Shown here: positions 11,701 to 24,682 of the stretch, piece after piece
How positions within the stretch are numbered: position 1 is the stretch's first letter
Layout of the letters: the number at the start of each line of letters is the position of its first letter
Assembly: GCA_021495925.1 (NCBI GenBank)
Contig: JAKEKT010000116.1
Span: 1 to 64,000 of the forward strand
DNA from: Diplodia intermedia
Lineage: Eukaryota; Ascomycota; Dothideomycetes; Botryosphaeriales; Botryosphaeriaceae
Reading direction: 5' to 3'
DNA: 64,000 nucleotides
Translations under genes and position numbers: made by a program
Notes under the pieces: model-generated
What the model was told of the DNA's origin: nothing
Databases searched by the model: none
The model's input: the letters and a program-made list of their open reading frames with translations, nothing else

Positions 11701-12379
11701 CATCGAGAACCTCCTTGGTCGCATGGTCAATCACTGGATCGGCACTGTTGGCCAGGGCAGTCTTCCTCAGCGTGTCATCTACTTCCGCGATGGCGTTTCT
11801 GAGCCCCAGTACCAGCACGTCTTGGAGCAGGAGGTGCGCGACATCAAGAACCTCTTCAAGCGCCTCGCCCCGAAGCACACCGCCAAGTTCGTTGTGATCG
11901 TCGCTTCGAAGCGCCACCACGTTCGTTTCTTCCCCGAGGGCAAGCACGGTGACCGCAACGGCAACCCCAACCCCGGCACCCTTGTCGAGACTGGTGTCAC
12001 GCACCCCTTCCAGTTCGACTTCTACCTCTGCGCCCACTCGGCTATCAAGGGTACTGCCCGTCCCGTCCACTACACGGTTCTCATGAACGAGGCCGGCATG
12101 AGCTCTGAGGAGATCCAGCAGATGCTCTTTGAGCACAGCTTCCAGTACATCCGCTCCACGACTCCAGTCAGCCTCTTCCCTGCGGTCTACTACGCTCACT
12201 TGGCTTCTCAGCGTGCTCGTGGCCACGCCTCGGACGGCAACCCGTCGTCTGGCAAGAAGCAGACCACGGAGCCCAAGGAGACGGCTACTTCGACCTCTGA
12301 GAAGACGCCTACCGAGGTTGCGCCCATCACGCCCATGAACAACTCTCAGGGCATCGACTTCTCCATGTGGTACATTTGA
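8800..12379 (+). CDS. QDE2: Argonaute (QDE-2-like) RNA-silencing protein
   Basis: Five exons (8800-9066, 9505-9678, 9740-10044, 10102-10750, 10805-12379) give about 989 residues. After a Ser-rich N-terminus with LPRFDGNADP come the ArgoN domain (from about residue 105), the linker, a PAZ domain (around 350-480, VIDGLPLLKM), MID (around 600-700, LLFFVVPDRN) and PIWI. The slicer tetrad looks intact by position: Asp715 in GADVSHPAPG, the Glu758 finger, Asp794 in RDGVSEPQY and His930 in YYAHLASQRA, with spacing like animal Ago2. The protein should therefore bind small RNA and could cleave targets, as Neurospora QDE-2 does in quelling. The first intron is unusually long (438 nt), and the second exon itself begins with ATG, so two protein forms are possible. 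No Dicer or RdRP gene lies nearby. Confidence 0.95.
9067..9504 (+). promoter_or_regulatory. Long first intron of Argonaute, possible internal promoter
   Basis: This 438-nt intron is four to eight times longer than the other introns of the gene. It holds an ATAAAAG box at 9345-9351, then CT-rich tracts and a leader-like stretch ending CTCAAG directly before an in-frame ATGG at 9505. That layout resembles a fungal core promoter and 5' leader, so transcription may also start inside it. This is inference from sequence only. Confidence 0.35.
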
Positions 12380-15300
12380 GAGGCTCTCTCTTCCGGGCTT
12401 CGCCCATTTCTCTGCTTTCGAGGTATATCACAGGTTGGATCTGGTGGAAAGTGTGCAAGGTGGTGCTGCCACAACGGTCTGACGGACAAGGTTTATTCTA
12501 GGTTGGCGGGAACATTGGTACTGCCATTGACTACGGTAGCTAACTAGCTCAAAAATGCGAGTCGTAAGGGCTTCTCGCCATGATGTGTCTTCCTGCTCAT
12601 GTGACTCGAATGTCTCGTCGCTCGTCTTCGTGAAGCAGCCTCCCAACTATCAGTGCCAGCTGACTTTTCATGAAGAGCCTGTTCTAGCCACGAATTCTTC
12701 TGAGTTGACTTCACGGTCATGTGTGGTTTGGGCAGCTGGAGGCGGTATCGACAACGGTGCTTCCGCTAGTACTTCACGCCAAAGCCCCATAGCCAAAGGA
12801 TGGCGTTCTTTACAGCATCCAGGTACGGACCATGAATTGTTGTGTGGCGGATCGGACTGGGAAGGTCACTGACGCGAACGAGCCAGCGGCGCTGTCTCTT
12901 CTAGCAGTCGTCACGTCGCTGCCCTCGAAAGACTTGCGATGATGGCGGTGCTGAGAACTGGCCATCGGAATATCACGGGAGGGCGAAAAAGCAACAGCCC
13001 TCAGGCACGGAAAAACATGGTTCGAGTGATTTTACATCTGGACACCGTACCGGCGAATGAGAAGCAGTCAGCGGTGCTGCAAAAGCCACCAGATGGCACC
13101 CGGTTCTGCCGCGCGATGTTCAACGGTGGATCGGGGTACGGCGGTGGGTCCAACGACTTCGACGCGCTTTTTTTCATTGCCCGTCCGTCCTGCCCAGACG
13201 TATGTACGTGTGTGTGTGTCAGAGAGTGTGTGCATGCAGGGGCCACAATCTGCTTATTTTAACTTTGAGCACCCCACGGGCAACACGAGCGTGCCGACGG
13301 GAATTAGAAAAAGAAAGGAAAACTTTAATAACAAATTCCTGGAGATCTGTGGCCGGCCCGTCCAGAACGTTGTTTCAGAACCATAAGGTGGAGACGACGG
13401 GTGGGGTGGCAAAACCGGAACTTCGCGCGCGGGAAGATGAAGCTGGCACAGCTGGAGCAACCGTGTGGGTCGATATGCGGTGGCACGGCACGAGCGGCCG
13501 AGGGCACAGGTGATGAGGAGGTCGTTAGTGGGTGCAGCGGAGCGCTAGCCCGAAGAGGAAAGCGGACAGGCAAGCGGAGCGCCCACGCTGGCTGGCGGGA
13601 TGATTGGTGCACGAGCGGGAGTGATGATGGAGCCTGTGGGCGAAGAAGTCATCATTTCGCCGGTTGCATTTCCGTGCGTACAAGTGAAAGCCTTGCTTCC
13701 TGATGCCGAGTGCCTGAGCCGAACGGCTTACCACGCAAGTCCAAAAATGAATGCGAGGGTGACGGAGAAGATTGACGACTGCTTCACTCGCCAGTCGCAG
13801 CCACTCAGATCGTATCGTGGTGGTGTCTCTCTGTGCTCTCGATCGAATCTCTCAGATCTCTTTCATATCACGCCTCCACCAAGCCCAAACGCATCGACGC
13901 TTGTCCAAGCGCCTTTACAACAAACAGCCCATGCTAATATAGCGCAAGCGATCGTGGAGCGTCTTCCCTGTGCAAGATAAGCTTAAGTCTCGCGATCCTG
14001 CATGGCGCATCTACTAGATCGCATCAACCAAGCTGATCTTTGTCGAAGGCGAGGTTCGGCCTACCGATACTTCCTCTTCGCAACGTTGGCCGAACTGGGA
14101 AGGCCTTGTCTACAGTCCATCACTCGCCCAGCGCAAATGGCCCCTCATCACGTAGCACACGGACGGCGTAACCGATCGGACGGAGCCGACCAAGCTAACA
14201 ACACGGCCAAGCCTCACACCATCGGTTTCAGCCACGACGGTGTACGCCATCTCATGCAGGTCCGGATCTCGCTTGAAAGGCGAAGGAGCACTTTGCGTCG
14301 ATGAGCGCGAAGCCGAAAAAAGAAAAAAAAAGAAAAAAGCCCTTCATTGTGCGTCACGACCTTCCTCATCGATGCTTAGCGCTAGCATCTGACCAACTCG
14401 CTAGCACGACGCGATCCCACATTATTTGACACGGCGCCACCTCCACATTCCTGTCGGCATCATCCGAAGCTAGCTTCGTGTTTTAATTTCTTTTGAACCT
14501 TCCAGCTGTGGAAACCTGCACCCGACGAGAGAAGTCCAGGCGAACCGAGACGCCTCGATTGAATGCCCCTGTTGGAAAAACGGAAGTTTGATGTCCTTTG
14601 TCTAGTGTCGCTTGACTTGCATGGAGGGTGAAGGTCCGATGATGAATTCAACTTGATAATGATACAGGAAACGGGGTATCCATAGTTGGTCATTCTGTGC
14701 TGTACAAGACTTGCTACGAAAGTGTATATGCTATGCGCTGTAAGGAACGACGAAGGATAGGAAAGGTTTTACCCAGAGTGAGAAGGAAGGGAGTTTGTTT
14801 TGGTATCCTGTAAGAAAAGAGCAGAATGGACGTATTTTTGGTAGTGATGGTAGACAACCCTTGCACCCACCGGTTCTATGTCCCCATCCAATAACGAAAA
14901 AGATAAAAAGGTTTTTGACATTTCAGACTGACCTCCTGCCCACCGACCGACCAAATGCTACAAGAAAATGAAGACGGACTATAAATTCGGCAACACAGGA
15001 GTCTGCCCAGTTAGCTCTTATCCACCCGAGAATCCAACCAAGAGCGCCAAGCGAGGCAAAGAGGTACTAATGCATGCGCACGAAACCCAGAAGAGAAAGA
15101 CGATTTCAGGACCGGAACTTCTCCACGGCACATGGTGTGAAGTTTGCCTGATAGTAGAATCGAGAAATAAGGAAATGGCGGGGACGACTCCCTCCAACAA
15201 AGAAGAAGCCGATCAAAGACAGGGTATTGTGAGAACGTGACGCGCAGTGCACGAGAGTTGGTATCACCACGCTCGAAAAGAAGAGAAGAAAAAAAAAACA

Positions 15301-15640
15301 TAACGTGCATGCCGCGCCGTAAGGTCGTAACCAATTGCTGCTAAGGACGCAGCGAGATCGATCGTATCCTTCCTGCAAGTAATAGATCAACTCGGAGAAG
15401 AAAAAGAACTGTAAACATGAAGAATTAAAAATTTGTAGGCCCCATCAAGGAGTCAAGGCAAGTGAGACCTGGCACAGGGAGGCCTGTGCGACGTCGCGAT
15501 CGAGGTGGCTCTGAAGGTCGTCGTCATCAGTACTGCGATTGTACCAGCCTCGATCGTCCCCGCCAATGCAAGCGCCGCTGTCGTCTCGGATGGTTCCAAG
15601 TCGCAAACTTCAGGGGGCTTCTAAGAAGAGCGGTTGCGGA
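12380..15640. other. 3.3 kb intergenic region between the convergent Argonaute and Arf GEF genes
   Basis: Only short, overlapping open frames on both strands. None gives a recognisable domain or a clean spliced model. I note a short GT-rich run near 13205-13220 and A-rich tracts near 14315-14340 and 15285-15300. The last few hundred bases before 15641 are probably the 3'UTR of the minus-strand GEF gene. A non-coding RNA cannot be excluded. Confidence 0.55.
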
Positions 15641-18600
15641 TTAGCGCTGCGGAGAATCAAAAGCACTCATGAGGCTGCTATAGGATTGGGCGAGGGCAGC
15701 GGCGGACATGTCATCCTCGTCCTTAGCCGCTTCCTCGTCACCCTGCTCCTCTTCCTTCTTGGCTTCCTCTTCGGCCTTTAGACGCTCCTCGCGCTCTTTG
15801 TAAATCTTGTCTCTCGTATCATTGGCGTAGTCGAGCGCATCGATATAAGTCTTGAACTTGACTAGTTCACGCAAAAGGTAGGCGGACTTCTTTTCGAAGT
15901 TGGCCATAGCCTTGCCGGCATTCGGATGGCGGGGAGAGAACTGAAAGAGTCAGTATGATTGATGTAAATGGAGACGAAAAATAAACTCACAGCAATCATC
16001 AAGGGCGCCCTCAGCTCCTGGTGTCTCTGCATCTCCTCTTCAACATTCTTGACGTACGCCGACAGAGCCTTGTGTTGGTCGACTTCCATGAGGTTGCTTG
16101 CCATCATGCTCTGAGACGGCGGCGTCCAATCAGAAAGGACAACCTTGTCACCAGGCAGCCGTGGCTTCATCGTGCCATGATCCATGGAGCTGCGGATAGA
16201 GCTTTGAATGCTCTGGCGAGGCGCACCGCCGTTACCAATTGTCGTCGGAGAGCTCTCTGGTCTGCCGATGAGTGCTGTGTTGATGACGTTGTCACTCCAA
16301 CCATATTCGATGTTGCTGACGCCACCAACAAGAGGCTCCTTCGACAAACGAGCGGACCAGTAGTTTGCAGTTTGAACATACTCCCTCACATTGTCCGAGG
16401 TGCCTGCTTGGAAGAGGTGCACCGCACCGGTGGGTAGTGAGAGCGCAAACACATGCGGCCTGGTCTTAGAATACCCCGGAGGCGGCAAGGTACTAGCCAT
16501 GGTTTGCCGAAGCAAGAACGAGTGGAGCTCTTCTGCATTGTCTGCCCAGTTACCACCGCCCACAACGCCACCAGCAGACGGCCTTCTCTTCGCCTTCGAC
16601 CTGGCAGCCTTGGCATTCATGTTGAACGTGAAGATTTTCATGTAGCCCTTCTCGATAACAGCAAAGACTTCGTTCCAATGACGGTCCTTGGACTTCTTGT
16701 CCATGGCCTCAAGGTGGTGCTTGTGCTTCAGGATACCCTCCTTAGCCCACGGTGGACCGTGCAGCTCAAGAGATTCGTCTTCAAGGAGGGGAGCAGTACG
16801 GCCATTTTCCTCGTAGCTTGCAATGGTGTGGTTCTCCTCATTGCCCTCGCGAATGATGGCCTGACTGAGCGCATTTGCAAATCCAATGGACTGTTGATAG
16901 TCAGGAGCAGCAAAGTGCGTTCCCAACGAGTCCACGGACATGGAGGTGCCGGTTTTGCCCATGGAATAAGTGCTCCATTTGCTCGAGCCAGCTGGGCTGA
17001 AAACAGATTGGTCGTCCAAGCTGGTTCGGCTCGAACCAATCGTTGAGTTTGGGTACAGCTTCGGCCTCGACCGCGTCTTCGAATTCCATCGAGCAGTTGC
17101 TGAGCGGAACTCGCTGTGACGGCCGCGGTAACTCGTCGTGTCCGAGGGAGCTTTGCTGAGAACAGACGGTGTCCGCCTCAACACGCCAGCAACCGAAAGA
17201 TTGTTGGACTGCGCTGGAGTACTGTCGACGCCGTGCAATGGAAGCTTTTGGTGCTTGATCGAACTGTAAAATTCTTTCAGGACAATCTCAACCTGGAACT
17301 CCCAGTTCTTCATTGAGCCATCAAACGGTGCTTTGACTAGGACAGTGCATGCATCACCAGCACCAGCATCCGGGTTCGTCGGGTAACCATCGGAATCCAT
17401 GCGAAGTCCCATGGCTGGTCTGATTGACAGGCGATTCTTTGACCTCTTGGTGGTGAGATCCACGGACGGTCTTTGCCTGTTCTCAAAGGTTGGTGATATA
17501 GGCGTAGAGGCATCGTCCACGGGTGTTTGGCTTCGAGATTGGTTGTTGTGTGCGTTCTCCTCGGCTTCTTCCAACTCGGCATCAACAACGCTGCGAATGG
17601 TCGGTAGGGTATTCTTCACGAATTGACTGCGGGTCATTCTCGACTCAATATCCGCCATATGAAGATCAGTGTTCAAAAGTAGCAAAGAGTAGCAGATGGT
17701 GTGAACCGCGCCTATACCGATAGTCAGCATGGATGGGGGCCTGGAAAAATGACGACACATACCTGGCGACTTGAATCCATGGTTTGGATTGCATTCACAC
17801 CATCTGTTAGCGAACGCATCAAGAACTCGATCCACCTCTTGCGTCTCTCCTTTTAGAACCAGCCTGTTGCACATATCTCGCATGGCGAGCAGGATACTGA
17901 ACCCGGTCCACTCGTAAATTTCCATGTAAGCCTTACGACAACGTGCACTGAGTGGCGTGTTTCCGCCAAGCCATGCTGCAGACCTGCCCTTCGCAAGGAA
18001 ACACTCGTCGCCATCGTATATTTGCTGCGCCTTCTCACGGTCCTCGTCGGTTGGTTCTTCACTAGCTGCGACAGGAGCTGTGCGTTCGACCTCAACCGAG
18101 GTTCTGACATTGCCACCCTCGACCTGCACAATAGGGAGGCTCGATGCGGATTGATAGGCGTCGCTGGGAGTGATGGGCGAGCGATCGGCAGGAGTCGGTT
18201 GGGCGCCTTCCAGGGGCAGAGACAGGGAGGTTTGTTCATCGAGTTTCTCTTCCGAAGACGTCGGTTCGAGCCAGACTCGGTTATTCTTGCCATTGGCGTC
18301 ACTGTCAGCGGTCTCCCTTCTGGATGGTGTCGTAATGACCCAGCCGTCCTCGTCATGGCCCTCTGCGAACCCAGATGGATTCTGCGCCGCTGAGGAACTC
18401 GGATGCACTTCCGTCCTCTTCTCTCCAACGTTTGCTCTCTGTCGGGACCCGAGGGTTTCCCTTCCTGATGATGTGTGTTGAACAGCGGATGACGCGGTCG
18501 GGCTGGTGGCAGGTCTTCTGGACTGCTCTGGCACGGACATCGTTTGACCTTTTGATGGGGCTGAGAGATTGCCGGCTTTGTCCTCTTGCTCGCTACTGTC

Positions 18601-20532
18601 GGCGAGAAACGAAGAGTCGTCGTTCGTCCTAGCCGATGGCCCCTTTCCACGCTTCACCTTGAGTTTATACTTCGGGCTGTCGACGGTGCGGTTGTGCAAA
18701 TCCTGAATATCTTCGATCGCAGGTGCCACTCCGTCATCTGTTCCACGCGAGCCAGGTTTGACTGTTCGGATAGTCGCATCCCTGTGGGGCGTGTAATCGG
18801 GTGAAAACCCACCGGGGTGGTCGCCGTCGTCGTCTACGGGACTCTGCAGTTCCCTAGTGTCGTGGTACGCTTCGCGGGGAGTTGCAGCCTGCTGATCGCT
18901 CAGATAATCCTTCATCGCATTTCGTAAGCTGCTTGCCGCCGGGCTTGGTAGCACCGATGTCCCAATGTCCCCTGCACGCTGGACTTGTACAGGGACCGGG
19001 GGTGGCAGGGGTTCCTCCGTCACAGACTTCTTTCGCCTGCGGAAAAAGGACGAGTTTTTCTTGGTCAATGTCCTTGGTTGCTGGGGCTCTGAGGGCTGTT
19101 TTTGCGGTGTTGCTGCTGTTGAGCCTGAACGAGTCGCTGTTCTAGGTCCGCTTTGCGAGGTATTGTGCTGTGCCGGCGTCGTGGAGGGGCGTTTCGCCTG
19201 CTCTGGAGAGCGGGTGTCGAGAGGAGCTAGCTGTGGCGTGGCGCGGGGTTCCTGGGGCGGCTGGCTCCTGCCGCCTCCGAACACACGACTGAAAAACCCA
19301 CGGCGCTCCTTGGGCGGCTCTTTGGTTTGTGGCGTCGACGGCTTGCTTGGTGTCGTGTTATCGGCGAACGCAGGGATTGGCGGGAGTTCTCGAATATTGA
19401 CTGCGTTGACGAATTCGGTGGCCTGGGCCCGAATGCTCGCGTCTGGCCCCCGTGCCTTGCTGTTCCATGGCCCCTTGCTTGACGACGAACGAATACTGTT
19501 TCGCCTTGACGCCGGTGCCGGCACAGCTGGAACATGGACCGGCAGGGACCCGAACGGCGATTGTGGAGGCGCATAGTCGTATCCTGGCGCTGAAGGTGGA
19601 AGGTCTTCAAATCTACGCGGCCTCGTCGGGATGGTCGGCGTGGGCGCAGCGTCATAGGCTGGGAAGTCGAAGACATTTGGCCTGCCTCTGTTCAGGACGG
19701 AATCGTACGCCGTCGTAGGCGACATCTCGTCATTGCCAAAGGGCCGGCGGTCGTAGCCGTTGTCAAAGCTAGCTGACCGATTCGTGTGCCTCGAGCCGGG
19801 AGGGAGGACCTGAGTGCTATAGCCGTAGTCCACGCTGGATGAAGAGCTGCCTTTCCTGCCCTGACCTCTCGAATGCTGCGCAACACTGCCCTCGCCGTAC
19901 AACGGTTTCCGAGCGGTGTCGGAGCTCATCCTTGCCGACCCATAGCCCCTTGACCCCATGCCTTCCATTCTGTCCAGGTCGGAGCGGAAGTTGCTGGTGC
20001 TGTTGCTGCGGCGGCCACGGAGGTGGTGGTGCGCGTAGCGGGCGGAAGTGTCATCGCGGGCGTCGTAGTCAGAAGGGTTGTGATGAGGGCTGCGGAAGTG
20101 CGGCGGCGGAGAGAAGCGCGACACGGAGGACTGGAAGGGTTCGTCGTCGTCGTCGTCGTCGTCGTTGAAGCCGTTGTATAGGCCGAAGTGCATGGCACCA
20201 CTGGTACCGGGGTTGTGGAGGCTGTCGAGCGAGAGCAGCATGTTATCGACGACCGACTCACGCGTCACGTCCCTGAAGTGAAGGTCGTGCGAGTCGCGCG
20301 ACATGATTGACAGCTCTGTGGCTCCGCTGCGTCTTTTGTCTACCGGCGTCTCATCGTCGAAGAAGGTTGTCGCATGGTTCGCGGTCTGGGTATCCAGGGC
20401 GCGCATTGGAGCCTTGCCCTTGTGCTGGGTAGGCGTGCGCGGCGGCGACTCGTCACGCATAGCTCCTTGGGTGACTGCAGGCGTGGAATGGTTCGAAGCT
20501 TGTGGCGGGAGGGATGGGTCGCGAGCTTCCAT
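15641..20532 (-). CDS. Sec7-domain Arf guanine nucleotide exchange factor with PH domain
   Basis: Three minus-strand exons (17763-20532, 15991-17711, 15641-15940) yield about 1596 residues. The first ~860 residues are low-complexity, Ser/Pro/Arg-rich and probably disordered. A Sec7 domain follows (about 860-1070): FSILLAMRDMCNRLVLKGET then QEVDRVLDAFANRW, the Glu of KGETQEVDR taking the place of the catalytic glutamic finger, and SLLLLNTDLH. A split PH domain follows (about 1270-1460; EGILKHKHHLEAMDKKSKDR to VREYVQTANYWSARL), then a C-terminal helical/coiled-coil tail (ANFEKKSAYLLRELVKFKTY to a Lys/Glu-rich end). This matches fungal Sec7-PH GEFs of the Syt1/Yel1 type that load GTP on Arf GTPases at membranes. 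The 51-nt intron at 17712-17762 contains no stop and is a multiple of three; I remove it because it splits the conserved Sec7 core. Confidence 0.9.
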
Positions 20533-23500
20533 AGCGCGGGCTCATGGGCGTCGCGCAAAAGGGTCTGGCGGCGAGCGCGCACAGGACTCCGTGCTGCAAG
20601 CGGCCAATGGGCTGGAGAATGCGCGCGGGAAATTGCAGTCTGGCCGGCGACGCGGTGCAACTGCTGCAGTGCTGGAGCTGCGGTGGACCTTGATGCCCCT
20701 GGAGCGCGATCCGCGTGGTGGAGCACTGGCCAGCGGGAAGGGTGAGCGTCAACAGCCGGCAGCGACGGCGGAGACCATGACCTGCCCACGCGAGAGAGCG
20801 TGGTGTAGCACGCTGCGGGGCTACCCAGCAGCACGGTGGTTTTGAAAAAATGCCCCTGGATTGTCTTGCGCCAGGCGAGACTAGCCGCCGCCGCCCGACA
20901 CAGCAGGCGCCGGCCGAGCGCGCAGCAAATAAGGACAGCCGCGGCTATAGCAGCAGGCCCCCTGCAGCAGCCACGGACAGCTGGGGCACGACGATTTGCG
21001 CGCGCCCCAAGCCCCAAGCCCCAAGCGCCGCCTGTCAGGGTCCGCCCTTGCGTCCACCAGCAGCGCATCAAGAGCTCCGCAGCGGCCGGCCACGTTGGAT
21101 CCTGGCGATCGCCCGCTAGAGTCTCACCAACTGCGCTCCAGAGACCGGGTTGGCTGTGCCTGGAGGCGCTGCCTGCCCGCTCGCTGCCACCGAGACGTCC
21201 CCTGTCAGCGCTATCCGCCATCCCAGCGCCGTTCCGGCCGGGTGAGAAGCGATGGATGCACTCGTGGGCTTGGCGCGTGGATGACAACGCGCGTGGCCTC
21301 ACAGATGCGAGCATCCACATCCAGCACCACACCCTCCCGCTGCCCTCAGCTCGACGGGATCGCACCGCCGTGCGCCGCGCAGCCAGTGCCGGTGCTGCAT
21401 CCGCAATAGCGCACGCGCACCCCCTCGCCCATACCTACGCGAGCCCCTCGTCCCGCGCTTTGAAACAGTGCCCAGGACAGTTGCTGGTCGGCGCCCTCTG
21501 ATCGCCCAGCAAAACAACGCGTGCAACGCAAAACACCATCATTCTCACACACACACAGCACCCAGAGCGGCCTCCGACAGCAGGCCCGCCCAGCATTCTT
21601 GACCCCCGGCCCCGGCTGCCGCCGTTGAACCCTCTTCGCCCCACGTCCTGCGGAGACCGCTCAGCACAGACCCGGGCCCCGCCTGGTCGGCATCGTCATG
21701 GCAATCATCCTTATCTGTACTTTTCCTCCGCCATTGTCGCCCCTGCAATATTCGCCTTGTCTTTGAGATGGAGGTAGCAGAGTGTCGCATCTCACCATCT
21801 CCACCCGTTGCCACCAAGCACAAGTTCTCCCTATCTCCCGAGACCTCAAACCGCTCTCCGCCAATAGGATGTACCTTAAGCGGCCCAAGCAGCAGGTTAT
21901 CTAAACGCTTAAGCTTGACGTATCTAACCAACTCCCCCTACCTTATTCTTTCCGCGTCCTCCGCCCTCGGGATGCTTTCCAAAACACTGGCTTGACAGCC
22001 GACGCCCGGACACTAGTCATGCCCCGCTTTCCTGCTTCATGGAGACTTTAAGCTTTTGCGCCATACCCCTCGATGCGCTAAAGGACATGCCGATTCTCCA
22101 ACTCAGCGACCCAACTCGGCAACCAGTATGCATACAGGGTCTACAAAAACGGCGTTCCCTAAGACTTTTTTCATCATGACTCAACGCAGTGGGCTTGAAT
22201 GGGAAAGGCGTCCGCAGGGCTAACTCCTCGCGGCATAACCACAACGAATCTAGACGGACGAATCTCATAGGGAGGTCCAAGCGAACCTGACTGCCGCAAA
22301 TGTCTCACCATATCTCCAGGAGCTAGCTCCGGTTCCGGCGACTTCAGTTGTGCTATTGCTGCCCTACCAGCCCTACAAGAAGATAATCATCGAAGTAAAA
22401 AACCCGTGTAACTTCCGGATGCTCCGCTGATTATGCTGCTGAATCATATACGATGGCATCTTAGCAATCCCAATAATCACGTACCTTGGTCTCCACCTTC
22501 CCAAAGAAGCTCCTTATCCGCAAACCAAGGTCCGTTGGGCATCTTCGCTTGCAGGCTACTCATTCATCCGCGCCCATTGTACGAGGCGAACGTAGCTGGG
22601 GTCCAGCAAGCCTCACTATTCGTTTGATTGACAACAGTAACAGTCAACAGTAGATTGAGTCATAGTCTCACCGTGAGAGCTCAACTTCCCGTTAGTGGGG
22701 CACATCTTGCACATACAACCGTCCTCGGGCCCGAACTTGTCCGGTCGAGGGAGTCTTTTGTGTCCACCTCAGTAACGTACGATAACCTTTCACTTTCAGT
22801 CCCAGTACTCTCTCGGTCATCTCATGGTTCATTATCTTCTCCATTCCTCCGAGCCCGCTATTCCTCGAATCTTCTCCAAGTATTCGTATGTTGTCCCGTC
22901 GTCAAAAGCCCAACGCCATTCCCGACAAGCTTCGGTTCGAATCGTAACGGTCTCGCCAAATCTACCGACCCGTGCATAAGGTTGTGACAGCGTAGTGGAA
23001 TGTGGAAAAGAAAGCAAGCTTGGTACGTGCTCGCGAGTTTTAGGCTTCTGCGCCCTTGCCGCAGCGCCTGTCATCTGGTAAGGGCAGACCATGCTTTCCG
23101 GGCTCTAGCGCTGCCTGTCTAACAGGCATGTAAAGCGTTGTTTATTTCATCGTCCATTCTTATCAGCTCTCGAGGGTGCGGAGCAGTGCAACGCATTGAT
23201 CCGGTGGGAGTTTTGGGTTCAAAGGAGGACACTGGCACCAAGGCAACCAGTCTGGAACTGCCAGCAGTGTGACGAGCCCAGCCAGAACGATGTTGAAATT
23301 CGCTGGGCATGAAAAGCCGGTCAGACTAGTATACCTAGTCAGTAGCTTCTGGGCAGTAGAAAATTTTATTGGCATGACCGGGAAATGTCCGAGTCCACTG
23401 GTGGACTGCAAATCCATATTCTCGCAACATGGCGTTTGCCGAGGACTGCATCTCATCAGCTATAGCCCTCAAACTACTCTCTGCGTCGCCCCTAATGTCA

Positions 23501-23841
23501 GTGTTTGGAAGTCAAGTTGTCTTCGCATTACTTGCGCTCTAGAGAGCGTGGGAGATTGCAAATACTGTAGCATGGCTCACTTGAGCTACAGTTTTATGCA
23601 GCGTCGCTGGAACGGAGAAGAGACAGAGGCCTTGTTATTGCTGCTGACAGTCACGCCAGCACATGCTCGAGCATCGTTCCCTGTTCGGCACGATTAAAAA
23701 ATCCGAATTCATGGTAAAGCCGCAGGCTATGCGGCTCTCTATACGCAGGATCATCTTGCCGTACCGTCATCCAAACAACGTCCATTTTCAAGGCAGCGCT
23801 GTCTGGTTCGCCCTCTCGGTGTCGACCGGCAAAAAACCCGC
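20533..23841. other. 3.3 kb region without a supported gene
   Basis: It lies upstream of the minus-strand Arf GEF and downstream of the minus-strand PP28 gene. The half next to the GEF (20.5-21.6 kb) is GC-rich with long but mutually overlapping frames of Arg/Pro/Ala-rich composition in all phases, the usual result of high GC and not of coding. The other half is more balanced. A short CA run sits near 21546-21557. I see no domain, RNA gene or transposon feature. Confidence 0.55.
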
Positions 23842-24682
23842 TCATTTCTTGCCCTTCTTCTTGTTGGCCAGCTTGTTCCGCTGCAGCTCCCTCTGGCGTT
23901 CCTGGCGCGCAATCTGGTCCGCCTTAGCCTTCTCGTGCTCCGCCTTCTCCTCGGCCTCGGCCTTCTTGCGCGCAGTCTCCGCCTCACGGCGCTCACGCAC
24001 AAGCTTCAACCTCTCGAGATCCGCCTTCGCCTGGTCCGTCTTGCCCTCTGCGTGCAGCTTCTGGTAGCGCTCCTTGGCCTGCTGGGCCTCCAGCGCCTCG
24101 CGCTCACGGCGCGACAGCTGACTGACGGGCGTGTCCTTGCTCTTGGACGGCGCCGGCGCCGCTGATGACGACGCCGTGGGGGCGACGGCCTGCTTCGCGG
24201 CTTTGGCGGTGTGGTTGGGGTTCGCGGGCATGTCGCCTTCGTCTTCGTCGGACTCGGAGTCGGAGGGCGGCAGGTCGCCCGGCTCGGCAGCCCTCGCCTT
24301 CTGCTTCGCGATCGCGGCCTCCTTGCGCGCCTTCGCCGCGGCGCGGCGCTCCTCGCGCGTCATGTCCTGTTGCTGGGGCTTGTCGTCGTCCGACGATTCG
24401 TCCTCAGAGGAGTCCTCTTCCTCTGAAGACTCGTCCTTCTTGTCGGTAGGCTCCTGGCGCAGGAGTCAGTATATCCTTGCATCATCAAGGGGCTCGTGTA
24501 ACGTACACCCCACATGCCCATTTGTTCGCCATCAGGGCCGAGAGGCGCGAGGTTTTTGCTGAAGTGCTTGCCGCCTGTCACCAAAGCAGTCAGAACCGGT
24601 GAAAGTGCATAGCTGGTGTGTATGGGTGCGTACCGCCACGCTTGGGCTTCATGTACTTTCCGGCGCGTCCTCTGGAAGACAT
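23842..24682 (-). CDS. PP28/PDAP1-family casein kinase substrate phosphoprotein
   Basis: Three exons (24634-24682, 24507-24574, 23842-24453) give about 242 residues. The start MSSRGRAGKYMKPKRGG leads to a Ser/Glu/Asp-rich segment full of acidic casein-kinase-2-like sites (SSEEEDSSEDESSDDD). The family core follows: LSRREREALEAQQAKERYQK, LHAEGKTDQAKADLERL and a basic Arg/Lys coiled-coil tail ending NKKKGKK. The core matches the PP28 domain of human PDAP1/HASPP28 (181 residues); the fungal form is longer because of the Ala/Ser linker. PDAP1 has been tied to PDGF binding and, more recently, mRNA-level stress regulation; its fungal role is not established. Exon junctions were fixed by frame: exon 1 ends in phase 1 and exon 2 ends at W-G before E-P-T-D-K-K. 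Confidence 0.85.

Noticed and set aside
10775..12226. A 483-codon minus-strand frame across Argonaute exon 5
   Set aside because: Antisense shadow of the PIWI-coding exon; Val/Leu/Glu/Arg pattern typical of reverse-strand reading of biased codons.
17712..17762. Keeping the 51-nt stopless segment as coding in the Sec7 domain
   Set aside because: It has a GTATGT donor and TATAG acceptor and interrupts the conserved join between FKSP and GAVHTICYSLLLLNTD.
20340..21365. A 341-codon minus-strand frame upstream of the Arf GEF
   Set aside because: Arg/Ala/Pro/Ser-biased translation in a GC-rich stretch that is open in several phases on both strands; no domain and no splice structure.
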